From: Phalacrocorax aristotelis
Lineage: Eukaryota; Chordata; Aves; Suliformes; Phalacrocoracidae
Assembly: GCF_949628215.1 (NCBI RefSeq)
Contig: NC_134311.1
Coordinates: 14,074,582-14,138,581, forward strand
Direction: 5' to 3'
DNA: 64,000 bases
The first letter of the stretch is position 1. Each line of letters begins with the position of its first letter. The notes beneath the pieces were generated by a model. The model was given only the letters and a program-made list of their open reading frames with translations. It did no database searches and was not told the origin of the DNA. A program made the position numbers and the translations under genes. This document shows, one piece after another, positions 62,442 through 64,000 of the stretch.

Positions 62442-62904
62442 TTTCATGGTTTAACTCCAGCCAGCAACTAGGACCCACATAGCTTACTCCCCTCACAGTG
62501 GGATGGGGGAGAGAATTGGAAGGGTAAAAGTGAGAAGGCTCGTGGGTTGACATAAGAATTTAACACATAAAGCAATAGCCATGCACACAAGCAAGGCAAA
62601 CCAAGAAATTAATTCACAGCTTCCCATGGGCAGGCAGGCATTCAGCCATCTCCAGGAAAGCAGGGCTCCATCACCCATAATGGTTACTTGAGAAGACAAA
62701 CACCATCACTCCAAATGTCCCCCCTTCCTTCTTCTTCCCCCAGCTTTATACGCTGAACATGATGTTGTATGGCGTGGGATATCCCTGTGGTCAGTTGGGG
62801 TCAGCTGTCCCTGCTGTGCCCTCTCTCAACTTCTTGCCCACCCCCAGACTGCTCACTTTCTTTCTGTGAATAAAATTAACTCTATCCCAGCCAAAACCAG
62901 CACA
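62442..62904 (-). repeat. 5' LTR of the ERVK-like element (463 bp, internally deleted)
   Basis: It begins TGTGCTGGTTTTGG on the minus strand and ends near CCATGAAA, eight bases before the primer binding site. A TATAAA box lies at 62750-62745. About 135 bp present in the other LTR are missing near 62857-62872. Confidence 0.85.
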
Positions 62905-64000
62905 TCACTATGCTTTCCTTTCCACTTTGCACCAAGGACAGCTGAAAGTCTGTGTAGCTCCTCATGAACTCTGGTGATTTACTGCTCCACGTGTAACAAA
63001 TCTGGCACCAGTTTCAGTGTCTTAATATGCAAAGCTGCGGGCTATGGTGGCTTAGATGCAGCTTGAGCCTGCTATGAGGCTTCAGCCTTTAGAAAAACAG
63101 ATGGGCAGGTAGATAGCTGGAGGTAGATAGCAACTGCTTGTCCTGTCCATTTTAAATCACAGGTGAGCCTTGGTCCTGAATGCTCCTCACTGAACTGTAC
63201 AAATGTCTTTGCACAGTTAATCCCAGGGAGCCTGCAGCCTGTGGCAAAGCCGGAGCTTTGGAATCTCTCTGTCATATGGTATAGCTGCCTCTCAAGAGGG
63301 ATTGCAAGCCCAAGCTAGTGGCACTGTGAACATGCAGTCATTTGCAATCAGTTCATTTTTCTTAAGTGACAGTGAGATATCCCTTACAGCTATTCAAATA
63401 ATAGAGAGAAGCAACTGTTTCAAAGAAATAGCTTATAATTAAGGTAAGCATTTTATGTTGCAGTGACTCAGTGACTAGCTCATTTACTTGGGTTCCTTTT
63501 ACTAGCTGCTCCGCAGGTGCAAATAAGGGAATTCCAAAGGCAAGTCAGTATTTGGGTCTTGTTTTGTTTAGAACTAACTGGTTTCCAAAACCCCACCTTT
63601 ATTTTAGTATGAGTCTGTGGAAAGAATTTTCCATTTGTTTTGAATAATTTTCAGCTCTGTGGAAAAGATCTGCACAAGTGTTTGGGACTTTTTGATTACA
63701 AAAGATGCTTTTATTGAATGTTATGATTGTGACTTCAGAGTCAAAGACTACTACAAAATATCTAATGTTATTTCCTTTGGGAGTGGGCTTTCCCTGTAAA
63801 GAAGCATTTGATATTTCTGGGTCGTAGCTCAACTTTTCAGTCTTACAATAGAAGTGCAAGGTAACTGTATGATCTGTAAGAACATTTACTCTCCTTATAT
63901 TTTAGCTCTTTATGGAAGATGAGTTTTTTTTTTTAGGCAGCAGTAGAAATACAGACTAGTTAAATGGATTGGAAACTAGCATGGGAAACTAGCATGGAAA
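62905..64000. other. Right-edge intergenic DNA, no gene seen
   Basis: AT-rich with no recognised gene, repeat or RNA. The 86-codon frame at 63599-63859 (minus) shows no motif. Confidence 0.45.

Larger units (their letters stand above)
60493..62904 (-). mobile_element. ERVK-like (class II) non-autonomous provirus, minus orientation
   Basis: Two direct LTRs (60493-61094 and 62442-62904) flank a 1.35 kb interior. A primer binding site (62418-62433) adjoins the right LTR and a polypurine tract (61095-61107) adjoins the left one, so the element reads on the minus strand with its 5' LTR on the right. The interior has no gag, pol or env frame; most of it is a decayed ~48-bp tandem repeat. LTR differences show an old, inactive copy. 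The LTR wording (TGTGCTGGTTTTGG start, CCATGACA-type end) is that of an abundant avian ERVK family, from memory. Confidence 0.85.

Noticed and set aside
1-64000. CRISPR arrays, bacterial operons, riboswitches
   Set aside because: The sequence is vertebrate; the only regular repeat array is the diverged ~48-bp minisatellite inside the ERV, which lacks conserved repeats with unique spacers.

Overview
This is a 64 kb stretch of a bird nuclear genome. It has intron-split vertebrate genes with CpG-island promoters, CR1 LINE fragments ending in the avian CR1 8-bp tail, and an avian class II (ERVK-type) retroviral element. The two recognisable genes are orthologues of human chromosome 5 genes, which suggests the Z chromosome. 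The ERVK LTR type recalls non-galliform birds. Both placements are inference. Confirmed protein-coding sequence covers only about 2.3 kb of the window.

Layout. (1) 1-7.7 kb: MARVELD2 (tricellulin) on the minus strand. All six coding exons can be joined in phase to give 541 codons. Its CpG-island promoter lies at about 6.7-7.75 kb and its 3'UTR runs toward the left edge. (2) 7.8-17.7 kb: non-coding DNA with three LINE remnants (8.19, 10.15 and 12.94-14.48 kb) and an LTR-like block at 16.6-17.4 kb. (3) 17.75-19.33 kb: a compact plus-strand locus for a Topors-like C3HC4 RING protein. It has an in-frame stop just after its first third and an AATAAA signal 36 bp past its final stop. (4) 19.4-24.5 kb: no identifiable gene. 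(5) 24.5-33.4 kb: TMED7, a p24-family cargo-receptor subunit, on the minus strand. It has three coding exons (220 codons), a roughly 2.7 kb 3'UTR and a CpG-island promoter. (6) 33.5-60.5 kb: about 27 kb with no recognisable gene, containing an AT-rich block, short simple repeats and one GC-rich patch. (7) 60.49-62.90 kb: a minus-strand ERVK-like element with two LTRs, a tRNA-Lys-type primer binding site and a polypurine tract. Most of its interior is a decayed ~48-bp minisatellite instead of gag-pol. (8) 62.9-64 kb: nothing recognisable.

The genes do not form a functional unit. MARVELD2 acts at tricellular tight junctions, TMED7 in ER-Golgi transport, and the RING locus is a possible E3 ligase or pseudogene. 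The main points of interest are the interrupted RING gene, the MARVELD2-TMED7 neighbourhood without RAD17, TICAM2 or CDO1 in between, and the minisatellite-cored ERVK element.
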